Below, one piece after another: positions 53,601 to 61,480 of a stretch of DNA of 64,000 nt. The notes beneath the pieces are model-generated. The model ran no database searches, was not told the DNA's origin, and worked only from the letters and a program-made list of their open reading frames with translations. Position numbers and translations under genes: made by a program. Each line of letters begins with the position of its first letter. The stretch's first letter is position 1. The stretch comes from Caldilineaceae bacterium (GTDB taxonomy: Bacteria; Chloroflexota; Anaerolineae; Caldilineales; Caldilineaceae). The stretch covers positions 64,879 through 128,878 of the forward strand of contig JALHQH010000032.1 in assembly GCA_022842065.1 (NCBI GenBank). The letters are read 5' to 3'.

Positions 53601-54992
53601 CCCTTCGCCAGCGCGGTCACCTACCTCCCGTCGAATCACCAATGCCTGCTCGAAGGTGGCCAGTGCTTCCTCATACCGTCCTTGGGCTTGGTACACTGTG
53701 CCGATGCCGCTAAGAGTGGCTCCTTCGCCGATGCGGTCGCCCACCGCCTGCCGAATGGCCAGCGCTTGCCTGTAGTTGACTAGTGCCTCACTATACTGCC
53801 CTTGGTTGTGGTACACCCCTGCGATGTTGTGGAGGGTGACGCCTTCGCCTGCGCGGTCGCCGATCTCTCGCCGAATGGTCAGTGCCTGCTCGAAGATGGC
53901 CAGCGCCTCACTATACCGCCCTTGGTGGTCATAAACTAAGCCGAGGTTGTTGAGGGTTCTCCCTTCGCCTGCGCGGTCGCCTACCTCTTGCCGAATGGCC
54001 AGCGCCTGCTCATAGAAATCCAGCGATTCGGCATAGTGCCCTTGGTGGTCGTAAACCAAGCCGATATTGTTAAGGGTAACCCCTTCACCGACGCGGTCGC
54101 CTACCTCTTGCCGAATGGCCAGCGCCTGCTCGTACAACTCCAGCGCTTCTCCATAGCTCCCTTGGGCACGGTATACCGCTGCAATGTTGTTGAGGGTCGC
54201 GCCTTCGCCGGCGCGGTCGCCCACTCGGCGGAAACAGGCCAAAGCGGCTGCATAGGCGGTCAGGGCCTCCCGATAATGGCTCTGTCTGTAGGCTGTAAGT
54301 CCATCCTGGTTGTGGGCATCACAGGCGGTGCGGTTGACATCGGCTTGGATTAAGGAGAGTCTATGATCTTGCTGAACAGACACATCCTGGTTGAGCAGTA
54401 GAAAGTTACCAGCACAATCCGCCAATCCTAAATTGTAGTTGCCAGGAACAAGCTCGATAGTGTGTGTCTCACCTGTCGCAAGGTTGACTTCAAACAGTTG
54501 ATCCCCGTCCGCGGCGGTCGCAACCGTATTGGCAATGGCCACGTAACAGATAGTCTGTTCGGCCTGATTATGGACTTGAAGTACCACGTTCGCAGAAGAG
54601 GGCTGTTGCAGTTGAGAATTGGGTGTAGGGCCTGTGGCCTGGGCAGCTAAAGGGAGCGTGACGCGATCCGTAACGAGCAGTTCTTGTTGCTGCGTCAAGA
54701 TAGTTTGGTCACAGTCACTGACAAGTAGCCGGTAGCGCCCCGGCGGCACAGCAAATTGCTTGTACTGGCCCGGCGCCAGGTCAATTTTCTCCTGAAGATC
54801 GAGGACAATCTCAGTTGGCAGGCGCACGGCAAAGATTTCGCAAATGGACAAGGGCTCGCTGGATCTGTTTTCAAGCTGGAGGGTCGCCCTATCCGCTTGC
54901 TGCCGTGGCGCAGCAAGTAAGGAAGTTGGTGTAACAGAGCAAGTGATGGCGAGAAGACAGATGAATATCGGGCGATTTAACCAGAACTTCAT
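50598..54992 (-). CDS. T2: exported TPR-CHAT protein with two beta domains and 18 uniform TPRs
   Basis: 1,464 residues; GGAAGG before the ATG. Signal peptide, then the alpha (SICEIFAVR, VSDCDQ) and beta (TICYVAIA, LADCAG) domains as in T7. Eighteen 40-residue TPRs follow, nearly all beginning VGDRAGEGxTLNNIG, so uniform that they look recently amplified. The CHAT dyad is H1321 and C1367. It groups with T6 and T7 by linker (LLDAIATGRVQLSDNE) and by its leader element. Its stop overlaps the M1 start. Confidence 0.9.
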   Translation of the reverse strand: MKFWLNRPIFICLLAITCSVTPTSLLAAPRQQADRATLQLENRSSEPLSICEIFAVRLPTEIVLDLQEKIDLAPGQYKQFAVPPGRYRLLVSDCDQTILTQQQELLVTDRVTLPLAAQATGPTPNSQLQQPSSANVVLQVHNQAEQTICYVAIANTVATAADGDQLFEVNLATGETHTIELVPGNYNLGLADCAGNFLLLNQDVSVQQDHRLSLIQADVNRTACDAHNQDGLTAYRQSHYREALTAYAAALACFRRVGDRAGEGATLNNIAAVYRAQGSYGEALELYEQALAIRQEVGDRVGEGVTLNNIGLVYDHQGHYAESLDFYEQALAIRQEVGDRAGEGRTLNNLGLVYDHQGRYSEALAIFEQALTIRREIGDRAGEGVTLHNIAGVYHNQGQYSEALVNYRQALAIRQAVGDRIGEGATLSGIGTVYQAQGRYEEALATFEQALVIRREVGDRAGEGTTLHNIGLVHRSQGRYSEALVNYERALAIRQAVGDRAGEGRTRNNLGAVYHAQGRYEEALASFEQALAIAQMIGDQIGEGTTLTNIGGVYHNQGRYDEALTSYKQALAIAQKVGNRAGEGATLNNIGGAYNDQGQYSEALAYYAQALVISQKIGDRAGEGATLNNIGLVYHNQGRYSKALASYNQALAMLREVGDRAGEGATFNNIGAVYDYQGRYDQALTAFAQALAIQREVGDRAGEGATLNNIGLAYDHQGRYGEALASYKQTLAIQREVGDRAGEGVTLNNIGLVYNHQGWHGEALTYYAQALTIAQKVGNRAGEGSILHNIGVVHYNQGRYGEALADYEQALAIRREVGDRAGEGATLSNIGVVYDHQGQYGEALADYEQALAIRREVGDRAGEGSTRNNIAGVYSAQRRYDEALASYEQALAIAHEVGDRISEGRTLNNIGVVFANQGRYEEALASYEQAQAIAHEVGDRTGEGGTLQNIGAVYDFLDRYIEALRYYSDGIELLESIRSAAGSDEARISFANNYFTVYDRVIALSHQQGAVAQAFWYSERGRARVLLDAIATGRVQLSDNEVAVLLAAEQEAYAVHQSAQDALAKARAANPPDPVWVDEAAAALAAAETAYTLTVAAITDYSAELANLIPGRQQVLQLADVQALLPADTTLLSYWMVDDKTLAFVITTHDVNLIELPAATANHVLTALRDLYAWRNLEQPHPKPLRQLYQWLVEPLAAHLTTPQLALVPHSLLHYVPFAALTNGEYYVSEQHTLSLLPSASLLPFLTEHAQRAQATPAPHAVVFGNPTTTDLDLPSLAYAASEAQAIASLLGATVYTATAASETQLRTSAADARVIHLAAHGGYNPFNPLYSLIALAADEEQDGHLETHEIFGLSLQRNDLVVLSACQTNVGDLSRGDDIVSLTRAFFFAGTPTVISSLWSVDDAATETLMVDFYKHWLQEGMSKAAALQAAQTDVRADPRWASPFYWAGFVLNGHPGYSKANP

Positions 54993-55043
54993 TTTCCTTC
55001 CTTTTCGTTTGTGTGATTAGACACAATGAACGATTCTGCTAGA

Positions 55044-55061
55044 TAGTCCTTGCAGGACAAC
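55044..55061 (-). repeat. Conserved leader element upstream of T2
   Basis: TAGTCCTTGCAGGACAAC contains a GTCCT/AGGAC stem and resembles the elements before T6 and T7. It ends 18 bases after the T1 stop, as in the other two cases, and lies 52 bases upstream of the T2 start. Confidence 0.5.
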
Positions 55062-55078
55062 ATACACGGAAAGTTGAT

Positions 55079-58000
55079 TTACGAAGCCGCACCAGGATCG
55101 CCATTCAACACAAACCCCGCCCAGTAAAACGGCGACACCCACTGCAGGTTCGCCCGCACCTCCGCCTGGGCAGCTTGCAACGCCGCGGCTTTGGACATGC
55201 CCTCCTCCAACCAATGGCGATAGAACGAGACCATCAACGTCTCGGTTGCCGCATCATCGACATTCCACAAGCTGGAGATCACTGTTGGTGCGCCGGCAAA
55301 GAAGAAGGCGCGGGTGAGGCTGACGATCTCATCACCGCGCGAGACGGCCACCTGGCTGGTGTCGGTTAGCTCATTCAGGTTGGTCTGGCAGGCGCTGAGG
55401 ATGACCAAGCGGTTGGTGCGTAGGGCGAGGCCGAAGATCTCATGGGTCTCCAGGCGGCCATCGTCGGCGCCAGCGGCGGTCAGGTGCAGCGCGCTGTAGA
55501 GAGGGTTGGCCAGGTTGTATTCCCCATGCGCGGCCAGGTGCAGGATGGCCGTCCCGGTCAGGGTTGCCCGCAGCCGCACTTCACTGGCCTGGGCGGCGGT
55601 GTAGACCGTGGTGGCAAGCAGGCTGGCGACGGCCTGGGCTTCGGCGGCGGCGGCAGGCAGGGCGGGCAGCGCGCTCTGCGGGTTGCCAAAGACCAGGGCT
55701 TGGGTGCCGGCGTTGGCCTGGGCGCGTGCGGCGTTTTGGGCCAGGAAAGGCAAGACGCTGGCGGAAGGCAGCAGCGAGAGCGTATGTTGCTCCCCGAAAT
55801 AGTGCTCACCATCGGTAAGGGCAGCAAAAGGCACATAGTGGAGCCACTGGTGGGGCACAATGACGACCTGTGGCGTGTGTAGGTGATCAGCCAACGGTGC
55901 CACCAGCCATTGATAGAGGAGGCGCAGCGGCCGTGGGTGGGGATTTTCGCGGTTGTGCCACTGGTAAAGGCTGACCACGGCGGTCGCAATCGTATCCATT
56001 GTGGCGTCGGGCAGTTCGACCACGGTAAACGCATTGGCCGTGACCAGGAAAGCAACGGCCTTGTCCTTTAACAACCAATAGGAGACGAGGGTCGTCTGCG
56101 GATCCAGTTGTTTTTGCACGGCAGCGACCGACAGTACGTTTTGCGTGCGGCCCGGAACCAAGTCGGCGAGCCCATCCTGGCGGGCTTGGATGGCGGAAAA
56201 TGCCGTAGCGTAGGCGGTCTCAGCGGCGGTCAGTTGCGCTTCCAGATCGGCGACAAGGGCAGGATCGGGCGGTGTGAGCGCTTTGGCGCTGGCCAGGGCA
56301 TCGTGGGCCGCCTGGCGCGTGGTATAGGCTTCATTTTCGCGCACTAATTGCGTATTGGCTGCATTGTCGAATAGTTCAACATAACCGGTGCTTAGGGAAT
56401 CGAGAAAGGTACGGGCGCGCGCACGCTCGCTGAGGAGAAACGCCGCCGCACGCTGGTCTTGCTGGAGGTATAAATCGAAAAGTTGATCGTACACGTGGAC
56501 ATGTTGGTCGAAGAAACGTGCCCGCCCACTTTCGCTGCCGGCGATTGCGCGCACAGATTCGATAAGATCGAGCGCTTGATCATAGTTAGCGATTGCGGTA
56601 CTTGTCCGCCCTTGGGCGGCGAAGAGTGCGCCTAAATTACCCAGGGTTTCGCCTGCTCCGGCGCGGTCGGCCACTGCCCGCCGCACTTGCAATGCCTCCT
56701 GTAGCGTCGTTTGGGCTAAGGCGTACTGCCCGCGGCGGCGATAGATTTGACCGATATTGTTGAGGGTAGCACCCATCCAGATCTGACTACCGATGGCCCG
56801 TTGGAGGGCTAGGGCCTGCTGGTAGTAAGTTAATGCAGTCTCCTCTTGACCCAATGCCACGTAGAGCCAGCCGATGTTGTGGAGGGTCACGCTTTCCTCT
56901 GCGCGGTCGCCAAGTTCACGTCGAATGGCAAGTGCAGTCTGAAAGGCGGCCAATGCTTCGGTAGAGTTGCCCTGCACCTTATAGATGCTGGCGATGTTGT
57001 GCAGAACTCTACCTTCAGCGGCGCGATCACCGATGGTCTGGGCCATTGCAAGGGCGGTTTCAAAGTGCGCCAACGCTTCATGATAGCGACCTTGTTTGTT
57101 GTAGATCAAGCCAATCTGGTTGAGTGTACTACTCACACCGGCCTGATCGCCCAGCGTTTCGAGAATCACCAACGCCTGTTGCAACGTTTCGAGGGCAGCA
57201 CCATAATCACCGCGATCGTCATAAACGCCAGCAATATTGTGAAGAACACGTCCTTCACCAAGACGGGCACCAATCGCGCGTGCAACGCTCAGCGCGTGTT
57301 GATGGGATGTCAATGCCTCGACAAAGCGCCCTTGATGGTTGTAAATGAGCCCCATACTGTTAAAGATGACGCTTTCCACGGCGCGGTCGCCTGTCTCACG
57401 AGCAAGCAAGAGTGCCTCTTCCAGCAGGGTCAGCGCTTGGTTGTAACGGCCTTGTGCGTAGTGAATTGCGGCCAGTGCAGCCAGCGTATTATCCACCTGG
57501 GCGAGATCGTCCAGTTCACGATGGATTACGAGCGCCTGCGCATAATTAGTGAGTGCAACTTGATAATGCCCTTGACGGTAATCAATATCGGCGATGTGGC
57601 TCAGTGTGAAGGCTTCACCGGCGCGATCCCCGACTTGCTGATGCATCGTCAGCGCTTGTTCAAAGCGCGTCATTGCCTCGGCATAGCGTCCGTGGTCGGT
57701 ATAAACCAGACCCATGTTGGTCAGGAGGCGGGCTTCGCCTTTGAGGTCACCTAGTTGTCGTAGAATTGGCAAAGCTTGGTGGTAACGGGCAAGCGCCTCG
57801 GGATAGCGCCCTTGGGCGTGATACACGCTGGCAAGTGTATTTAGCGTCGATGCTTTACCGTCGTGATCATCGAGCAGATCATAACAGGCTAAGGCGGCTT
57901 GCAATTTCTCGACGGCGTGCGCATAGCTATCGCTGGCGAAAAAGCTGGTACCCTGATGGTAGTGCAGGTCACAAGGCGCACGGCGGAGGTTATCCTGGCT

Positions 58001-58351
58001 AATGGGCATGACCATAATATAGTCAAAAGAGAGTGATACCCGCGGTTGCAACGCCATAGCGGTGCCAGTGCAATCGGCAGCGATCAGATCATAAGTGCCT
58101 GGAGGGATAGAGAGAGAATAGGCCACGTCGGCGGCAATTGTCGCACCTGCTAAGTGATTGATACCCAACGCTGGAGATAGAACGGCAGTTGCAAAGAATT
58201 GGCAGATGGTCACTTGACTTTCATTGCGGATCTGAAGCGTGATCGTCGGTGTCTGGCGGTGGGGCGCAGCACGCGCCGTGGCTGACGGCAGCAGTAGGCA
58301 AGCCGGTAGGAGTATAAGTATGATAGCGATGAGCCGGTGCTTTTTCATCAT
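55079..58351 (-). CDS. T1: exported TPR-CHAT protein, first large gene of the array
   Basis: 1,090 residues; GGAGGAATGAGT lies before the double ATG. Signal peptide ending near ATARA, a divergent Cys-pair beta domain (TICQFFAT, AADCTG), 11 TPRs and a CHAT domain with H942 (HLAAHGEYN) and C988 (LSACQTNLN). After the Cys it shares with T4 the insertion NELTDTSQVAVSRGDE. Near the end RANLQW replaces the usual RADPRW. It lies 450 bases downstream of the best promoter of the region and 23 bases after a possible small gene. Confidence 0.9.
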   Translation of the reverse strand: MMKKHRLIAIILILLPACLLLPSATARAAPHRQTPTITLQIRNESQVTICQFFATAVLSPALGINHLAGATIAADVAYSLSIPPGTYDLIAADCTGTAMALQPRVSLSFDYIMVMPISQDNLRRAPCDLHYHQGTSFFASDSYAHAVEKLQAALACYDLLDDHDGKASTLNTLASVYHAQGRYPEALARYHQALPILRQLGDLKGEARLLTNMGLVYTDHGRYAEAMTRFEQALTMHQQVGDRAGEAFTLSHIADIDYRQGHYQVALTNYAQALVIHRELDDLAQVDNTLAALAAIHYAQGRYNQALTLLEEALLLARETGDRAVESVIFNSMGLIYNHQGRFVEALTSHQHALSVARAIGARLGEGRVLHNIAGVYDDRGDYGAALETLQQALVILETLGDQAGVSSTLNQIGLIYNKQGRYHEALAHFETALAMAQTIGDRAAEGRVLHNIASIYKVQGNSTEALAAFQTALAIRRELGDRAEESVTLHNIGWLYVALGQEETALTYYQQALALQRAIGSQIWMGATLNNIGQIYRRRGQYALAQTTLQEALQVRRAVADRAGAGETLGNLGALFAAQGRTSTAIANYDQALDLIESVRAIAGSESGRARFFDQHVHVYDQLFDLYLQQDQRAAAFLLSERARARTFLDSLSTGYVELFDNAANTQLVRENEAYTTRQAAHDALASAKALTPPDPALVADLEAQLTAAETAYATAFSAIQARQDGLADLVPGRTQNVLSVAAVQKQLDPQTTLVSYWLLKDKAVAFLVTANAFTVVELPDATMDTIATAVVSLYQWHNRENPHPRPLRLLYQWLVAPLADHLHTPQVVIVPHQWLHYVPFAALTDGEHYFGEQHTLSLLPSASVLPFLAQNAARAQANAGTQALVFGNPQSALPALPAAAAEAQAVASLLATTVYTAAQASEVRLRATLTGTAILHLAAHGEYNLANPLYSALHLTAAGADDGRLETHEIFGLALRTNRLVILSACQTNLNELTDTSQVAVSRGDEIVSLTRAFFFAGAPTVISSLWNVDDAATETLMVSFYRHWLEEGMSKAAALQAAQAEVRANLQWVSPFYWAGFVLNGDPGAAS

Positions 58352-58374
58352 TACTCATTCCTCCACAGCAGTGA

Positions 58375-58701
58375 TTAATACCTAACCTTTGTTCTGGTTG
58401 AAATGGGCATGGCAGGGACGAAAAGCGGTTGTTTGTCGAACAACCGCACCATAACAACCATGGTGCGGCTAATCAGAGTGTAACGGTCACCAGTTGATTT
58501 TGCGTTGAAGTAGCGTAAGGAATTGGGTAACTGAAGATAGGCACACTTGAGACCCGTATGTGGATGCAAGTAGCGATCGCAGTGATATAGTTGAGTAATA
58601 AACAGCAGTGGTCGGGTGGCAATAAAGAAAATCGGATAAGGACACCACGCCGTAAGGAGCGTTGTGTGGTGGAGAAGTAGCAAACAGCGCAAAAGGTACA
58701 C
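58375..58701 (-). CDS. Possible small protein at the head of the array
   Basis: A 108-residue frame with a GTG start that has a strong Shine-Dalgarno (AAAGGAG, five bases before it) and ends 23 bases before T1. The N-terminal 35 residues are hydrophobic (YLLRCLLLLHHTTLL and so on); the rest is mixed, with no recognised motif. Position and ribosome site favour a real leader gene; the unusual composition and the inverted repeats inside it argue against. Confidence 0.35.
   Translation of the reverse strand: MYLLRCLLLLHHTTLLTAWCPYPIFFIATRPLLFITQLYHCDRYLHPHTGLKCAYLQLPNSLRYFNAKSTGDRYTLISRTMVVMVRLFDKQPLFVPAMPISTRTKVRY
58425..58468 (-). promoter_or_regulatory. Two overlapping, mutually exclusive hairpins before T1
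   Basis: Stem A pairs GCGGTTGTT (58425-58433) with AACAACCGC (58439-58447). Stem B pairs CCGCACCAT (58444-58452) with ATGGTGCGG (58460-58468). They share 58444-58447, so only one can form fully. On the minus strand stem A comes second and is followed by TTTT, an attenuator-like arrangement about 75 bases before T1. Confidence 0.5.
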
Positions 58702-59111
58702 GGGGGTCTCCTTTAAAGCAGCTAAGAAAAGTAAGCGTTTGTCTCGAACTAGCGAGCGTTAATGGGAATAAGGATAGATCTACCTTTAGGAAGTTGAACG
58801 CGTGTATAGAGTGCAGTTTACTGGTAATCAGGTCCCTTGTCAACTGCCGCGCGAGCACCTGCTTGTTAAGCGTAGCTCATTCGTTGGGCGAGGGTTCAAC
58901 GTGCTACCCGATCATTGAGGATGTGAACAGTCATGCTCAATTTGCGAGTTTCGGTACCCATATACACCGATGAACATAGATTATTCGGACGATTTTGCTG
59001 ATTTATCTCCAGTGGTGTCAGGTATCTGCTTGGTGCTGCGACTAAAGTGAGGATGGCTGAGCGGCGAAAGCGATGATTGCGAGGTAAAGGGGATCCTGAT
59101 AGAATAACTTC
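58702..59111. other. Non-coding 5' region of the array
   Basis: Apart from the promoter at 58815-58843 I see no gene, RNA gene or repeat. Short frames on both strands lack ribosome sites and plausible composition. Confidence 0.6.
58815..58843 (-). promoter_or_regulatory. sigma70-type promoter for the CHAT array
   Basis: On the minus strand TTGACA (58843-58838) and TAAACT (58820-58815) are exactly 17 bases apart. The -35 box is perfect and the -10 box matches at four positions. Transcription would start near 58808 and run into the possible small gene and T1. No equally good promoter was noticed within the array. Confidence 0.65.
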
Positions 59112-59339
59112 ATGAAACGTTTTCTGCTTGCTTTGCTCATCACGATCATCCTTCTCAGCGGCTGGTTGGCGACCTATGTGGCGGCGGGTTATCCGGTACA
59201 GCCGCATTTGTATGTGCAAACGGCACCACTCTGGCATGTGGGGTTGCAGATCCTGCTATTATTGGCTGTCTGGGGCACTGGGATTTGCGCGGTCTATTGG
59301 TATTGTACGCGGCAATCAGAGCGGAAAAATTTTCCCTAG
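59112..59339 (+). CDS. Small two-TM membrane protein
   Basis: 75 residues: an N-terminal membrane segment (FLLALLITIILLSGWLATYV), a short outer loop, a second segment (LQILLLLAVWGTGICAVYWY) and a charged tail QSERKN. Both hydrophobic stretches are well formed, which favours a real gene, although the ribosome site is weak (AGGGGA about 20 bases upstream). It is transcribed away from the array. Family not recognised. Confidence 0.5.
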   Translation: MKRFLLALLITIILLSGWLATYVAAGYPVQPHLYVQTAPLWHVGLQILLLLAVWGTGICAVYWYCTRQSERKNFP

Positions 59340-59468
59340 CAGCCACCACAGCACGCCGAGAAATAGTAACACGACTGGGAAGCTGACCAGTGCACCCAGC
59401 CCGTTCGGCAAGCTCAGGGCAAATCGCAAACCGCCCTGTTCACCCTCAATATAAAATACCTTGCTCAT
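59316..59468 (-). CDS. Possible small membrane protein, convergent with the previous gene
   Basis: A 50-residue frame from the ATG at 59468: a polar N-terminus (MSKVFYIEGEQGG) and one strong membrane segment (FPVVLLFLGVLWWLLGKIF). It overlaps the end of the plus-strand gene by 24 bases. No ribosome site is evident, so the call is tentative. Confidence 0.25.
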   Translation of the reverse strand: MSKVFYIEGEQGGLRFALSLPNGLGALVSFPVVLLFLGVLWWLLGKIFPL

Positions 59469-59991
59469 CAGCCGAAAGTGTAAAAACACAATACTGTCCT
59501 TTCCGTAAATCATCGGTTTTCACACTTTGCACAGATGAGCCAAAGGCTCTGTAAGCTCTTTCATTGTGCGTCACCAATAAAAGCAGGACTAGGTCGATTG
59601 CCATATTTAGCGCGCCACAGGAGATGACCCAATTTACCCCATAGAGGGATTGGATCCCAGGCCGATGGCCGCGCCGGCCATAAACCAAGAGAGTGAAAAG
59701 AGGAGTGCTTGTTTCAACGATGGGCCGCGTGGTCCGTGGTGTTTTTGCGCGCAGGCGCGGTGTAGGGAGGATTTTACCGCAGTGTGGGGGAAGCGCAAAG
59801 GTGCGTAGGGGGCGCGGCGCGTCTGTATTGTATTGCGCCGCAGAGCAGTGCAACGAGTAAAGGCTATTAATAATCAATAATTAATTGAGAATTGAGAATG
59901 GTTAATGGGGACGGCGGGGCCGCAGGGGGATTGCGGCGCGGCCTTGCGGTTACTGGCGCGTCCGCGGCGGTTACACGCGTCGGGAGTACCC
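59469..59991. other. Region with no confident gene between the array and the mobile element
   Basis: A minus-strand frame of 143 codons (59446-59877) has Arg/Pro-rich, unnatural composition in its first half and is not called. An AT-rich stretch with GAATTGAGAATTGAGAAT-like repeats lies at 59865-59910, close to the 3' end of the recombinase gene, and could mark an element boundary. Confidence 0.5.
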
Positions 59992-60960
59992 TCACGTGGC
60001 CTTGCGCGTCCAGGGCATGTGGAGGCGTTGGGCGGCTTGCTGTTTGGTGGTTTCGCCGCGGCGGTCGTAGGAGGCGGTGGTGTTGGCATTGGCGTGGCCG
60101 GCGAGGCGTTGGACAGTGCTGATGTCGGTGCCGGCGTCGAGCAAGTTGCTGATGTAGGTGCGGCGGAGGTCGTGGGGGCTGAAGGGGGCAACCTGGGCCT
60201 GTTGACGGCGTTTTTCGATCAGCTCGTAGACGGATTGGTCGGTGATGCCTTTGCCCTTGTCGAGGGTGCCGGCTTTGTTGATGGCGTGGAAGAGGGGGCC
60301 AGCGTGGTCGCTGCGATGGGTGAGCCAGTCGGCGAGGGCTGCGGTGAGGCCGGGATTGAGATAGACGGTGCGGGTTTTGTTGCCCTTGCCCCGGCGGATG
60401 GTGAGGCGGGCTTGGGTTGGTTCGTAGTCGGCCAGGGTGAGACCGGCGATTTCAAAGCGGCGCAGCCCGGCGTAGAGGCCGAGGCCGATGATGGTGGCAT
60501 CACGCGGACCGGTGGGAGTCGGGTCGGCTTGGCAAGCGGTGAGCAGCGCGTTGATTTCGCCTTGGGAGAGCTGGCGGCCGGCGGCCTGGTCGGGGGTGGT
60601 GGCGCGGATATTGGCGATATCGATGGCACGGTGGTAGTCGTCGCCGGCGATGAGTTCGAGCCGCCAAGCGGCTTGGAGCACGCCACGGACAGCAGAGAGG
60701 ACCCGGTTGGCCGTGCTGGCGCTGTAGGTGTCCACGAGCAGGGCGCGCAGGGCGGCGGTGTGGGCGTGGCGCAACTGGTGCCAGGGGAGATCGTAGGGAG
60801 TGAGCGCATTGTTGGTGAGCAGGTTGGCAGCGATGACCAGGCCGTTGAACATGACGCGGCGGGAGCGGGCAGAGAGGGAGGCGATATAGACGGTGGCGGG
60901 ATGATGGGCGGGGGCGGCAGCGGTTAGTTCCGTGTTGTGGGGGGTGGTTTGAATGAGCAT
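59992..60960 (-). CDS. Tyrosine recombinase/integrase
   Basis: 322 residues. The N-terminal core-binding (SAM-like) domain spans about 20-105 and the catalytic domain about 130-315. All catalytic residues are visible: R167 in YAGLRRFE, K192 or K195 in RRGKGNK, H263-x-x-R266 in HDLRRTY, H289 in LAGHAN and nucleophile Y298 in ASYDRRG. It is XerC/D-sized and should be active in site-specific integration or resolution. The stop at 59992 lies close to an AT-rich boundary, as expected of an integrase gene next to an attachment site. It is separated from the small-protein operon by a strong hairpin, so it may have its own promoter. Confidence 0.92.
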   Translation of the reverse strand: MLIQTTPHNTELTAAAPAHHPATVYIASLSARSRRVMFNGLVIAANLLTNNALTPYDLPWHQLRHAHTAALRALLVDTYSASTANRVLSAVRGVLQAAWRLELIAGDDYHRAIDIANIRATTPDQAAGRQLSQGEINALLTACQADPTPTGPRDATIIGLGLYAGLRRFEIAGLTLADYEPTQARLTIRRGKGNKTRTVYLNPGLTAALADWLTHRSDHAGPLFHAINKAGTLDKGKGITDQSVYELIEKRRQQAQVAPFSPHDLRRTYISNLLDAGTDISTVQRLAGHANANTTASYDRRGETTKQQAAQRLHMPWTRKAT

Positions 60961-61023
60961 TTTAGCAAATCCTGATCGCTATTGGGGCGTCCTGAAGGCG
61001 ATAGGTGGGTTGGATACAAAGTT

Positions 61024-61062
61024 GCAAGGGGGACGTAACCCAATGTGGGTGGTCCCCCTTGC
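61024..61062 (-). terminator. Strong hairpin after the small-protein operon
   Basis: GCAAGGGGGAC (61024-61034) and its exact complement (61052-61062) form an 11-bp stem, and ACCCA/TGGGT continues pairing inside the loop. It begins 17 bases after the stop at 61079. No long U-tract follows, so factor-assisted termination is possible. Confidence 0.6.
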
Positions 61063-61078
61063 GCATTGGTGGACCCGT

Positions 61079-61480
61079 TTAATCATCCGCTGGACGGACG
61101 TGTTTTGGCAAACGGGCGCGATAGGCAGCAGGTTCGCAAAGGGCGGTTTCTTTGGCCTTGGCGAGGCGCTCTTCGATGGTAGCCAAGTCGTGTAGCAGCC
61201 AATGGCGACGATTGTAACATCTGGCCAAGCGGAGCAGCGCCATTGCATTTTCCCAATGGTTGTGGGTCATGCTGACGCGCTCACGGGCGAAGGCGCGTGA
61301 GGTGGGCAGGAAAGCCAGATGTAGCTCGGCCAACAAGAGCGCGTCGCTATAAGCACGGTCGAGGCGCTTGCCGTGGGCACCCTTTTCGCCCAGGCGACGG
61401 CGGAGACGGGCAAGCTCGGCGTTGGCCACGCGCAATTGGGATTCGAGCAGGCGGATCTGTTGATCCGCCGGCAGCGTCAT
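61079..61480 (-). CDS. Hypothetical protein with N-terminal coiled coil (element operon gene 7)
   Basis: 133 residues. Residues 1-35 (QQIRLLESQLRVANAELARL) form a coiled coil; the rest is helical, basic and rich in Arg, Ala and Leu. No membrane segment and no recognised family. Its ATG overlaps the previous stop (ATGA), so it is the coupled last gene of the operon. Confidence 0.7.
   Translation of the reverse strand: MTLPADQQIRLLESQLRVANAELARLRRRLGEKGAHGKRLDRAYSDALLLAELHLAFLPTSRAFARERVSMTHNHWENAMALLRLARCYNRRHWLLHDLATIEERLAKAKETALCEPAAYRARLPKHVRPADD

Noticed and set aside
10992..58351. Regular 120-bp periodicity that could be taken for a satellite or CRISPR array
   Set aside because: The period is that of the 40-codon TPR; the frame is open throughout and there is no repeat/spacer pattern.
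10992..58351. Bacterial gasdermin next to a caspase-like protease
   Set aside because: No small gasdermin-sized gene lies between the array members; every gap is accounted for.
59446..59877. 143-codon minus-strand frame near the element boundary
   Set aside because: The first half is Arg/Pro/Thr-rich and unnatural and no ribosome site is seen; the hydrophobic part alone is not enough.
58352..59991. tRNA gene as integration target
   Set aside because: No cloverleaf-like sequence with a GGTTCGAATCC-type T arm was found on either strand.
59905..60927. 340-codon plus-strand frame antisense to the recombinase
   Set aside because: It is a Gly/Ala/Val-rich mirror frame of GC-rich coding DNA; the minus-strand frame has the complete catalytic set.
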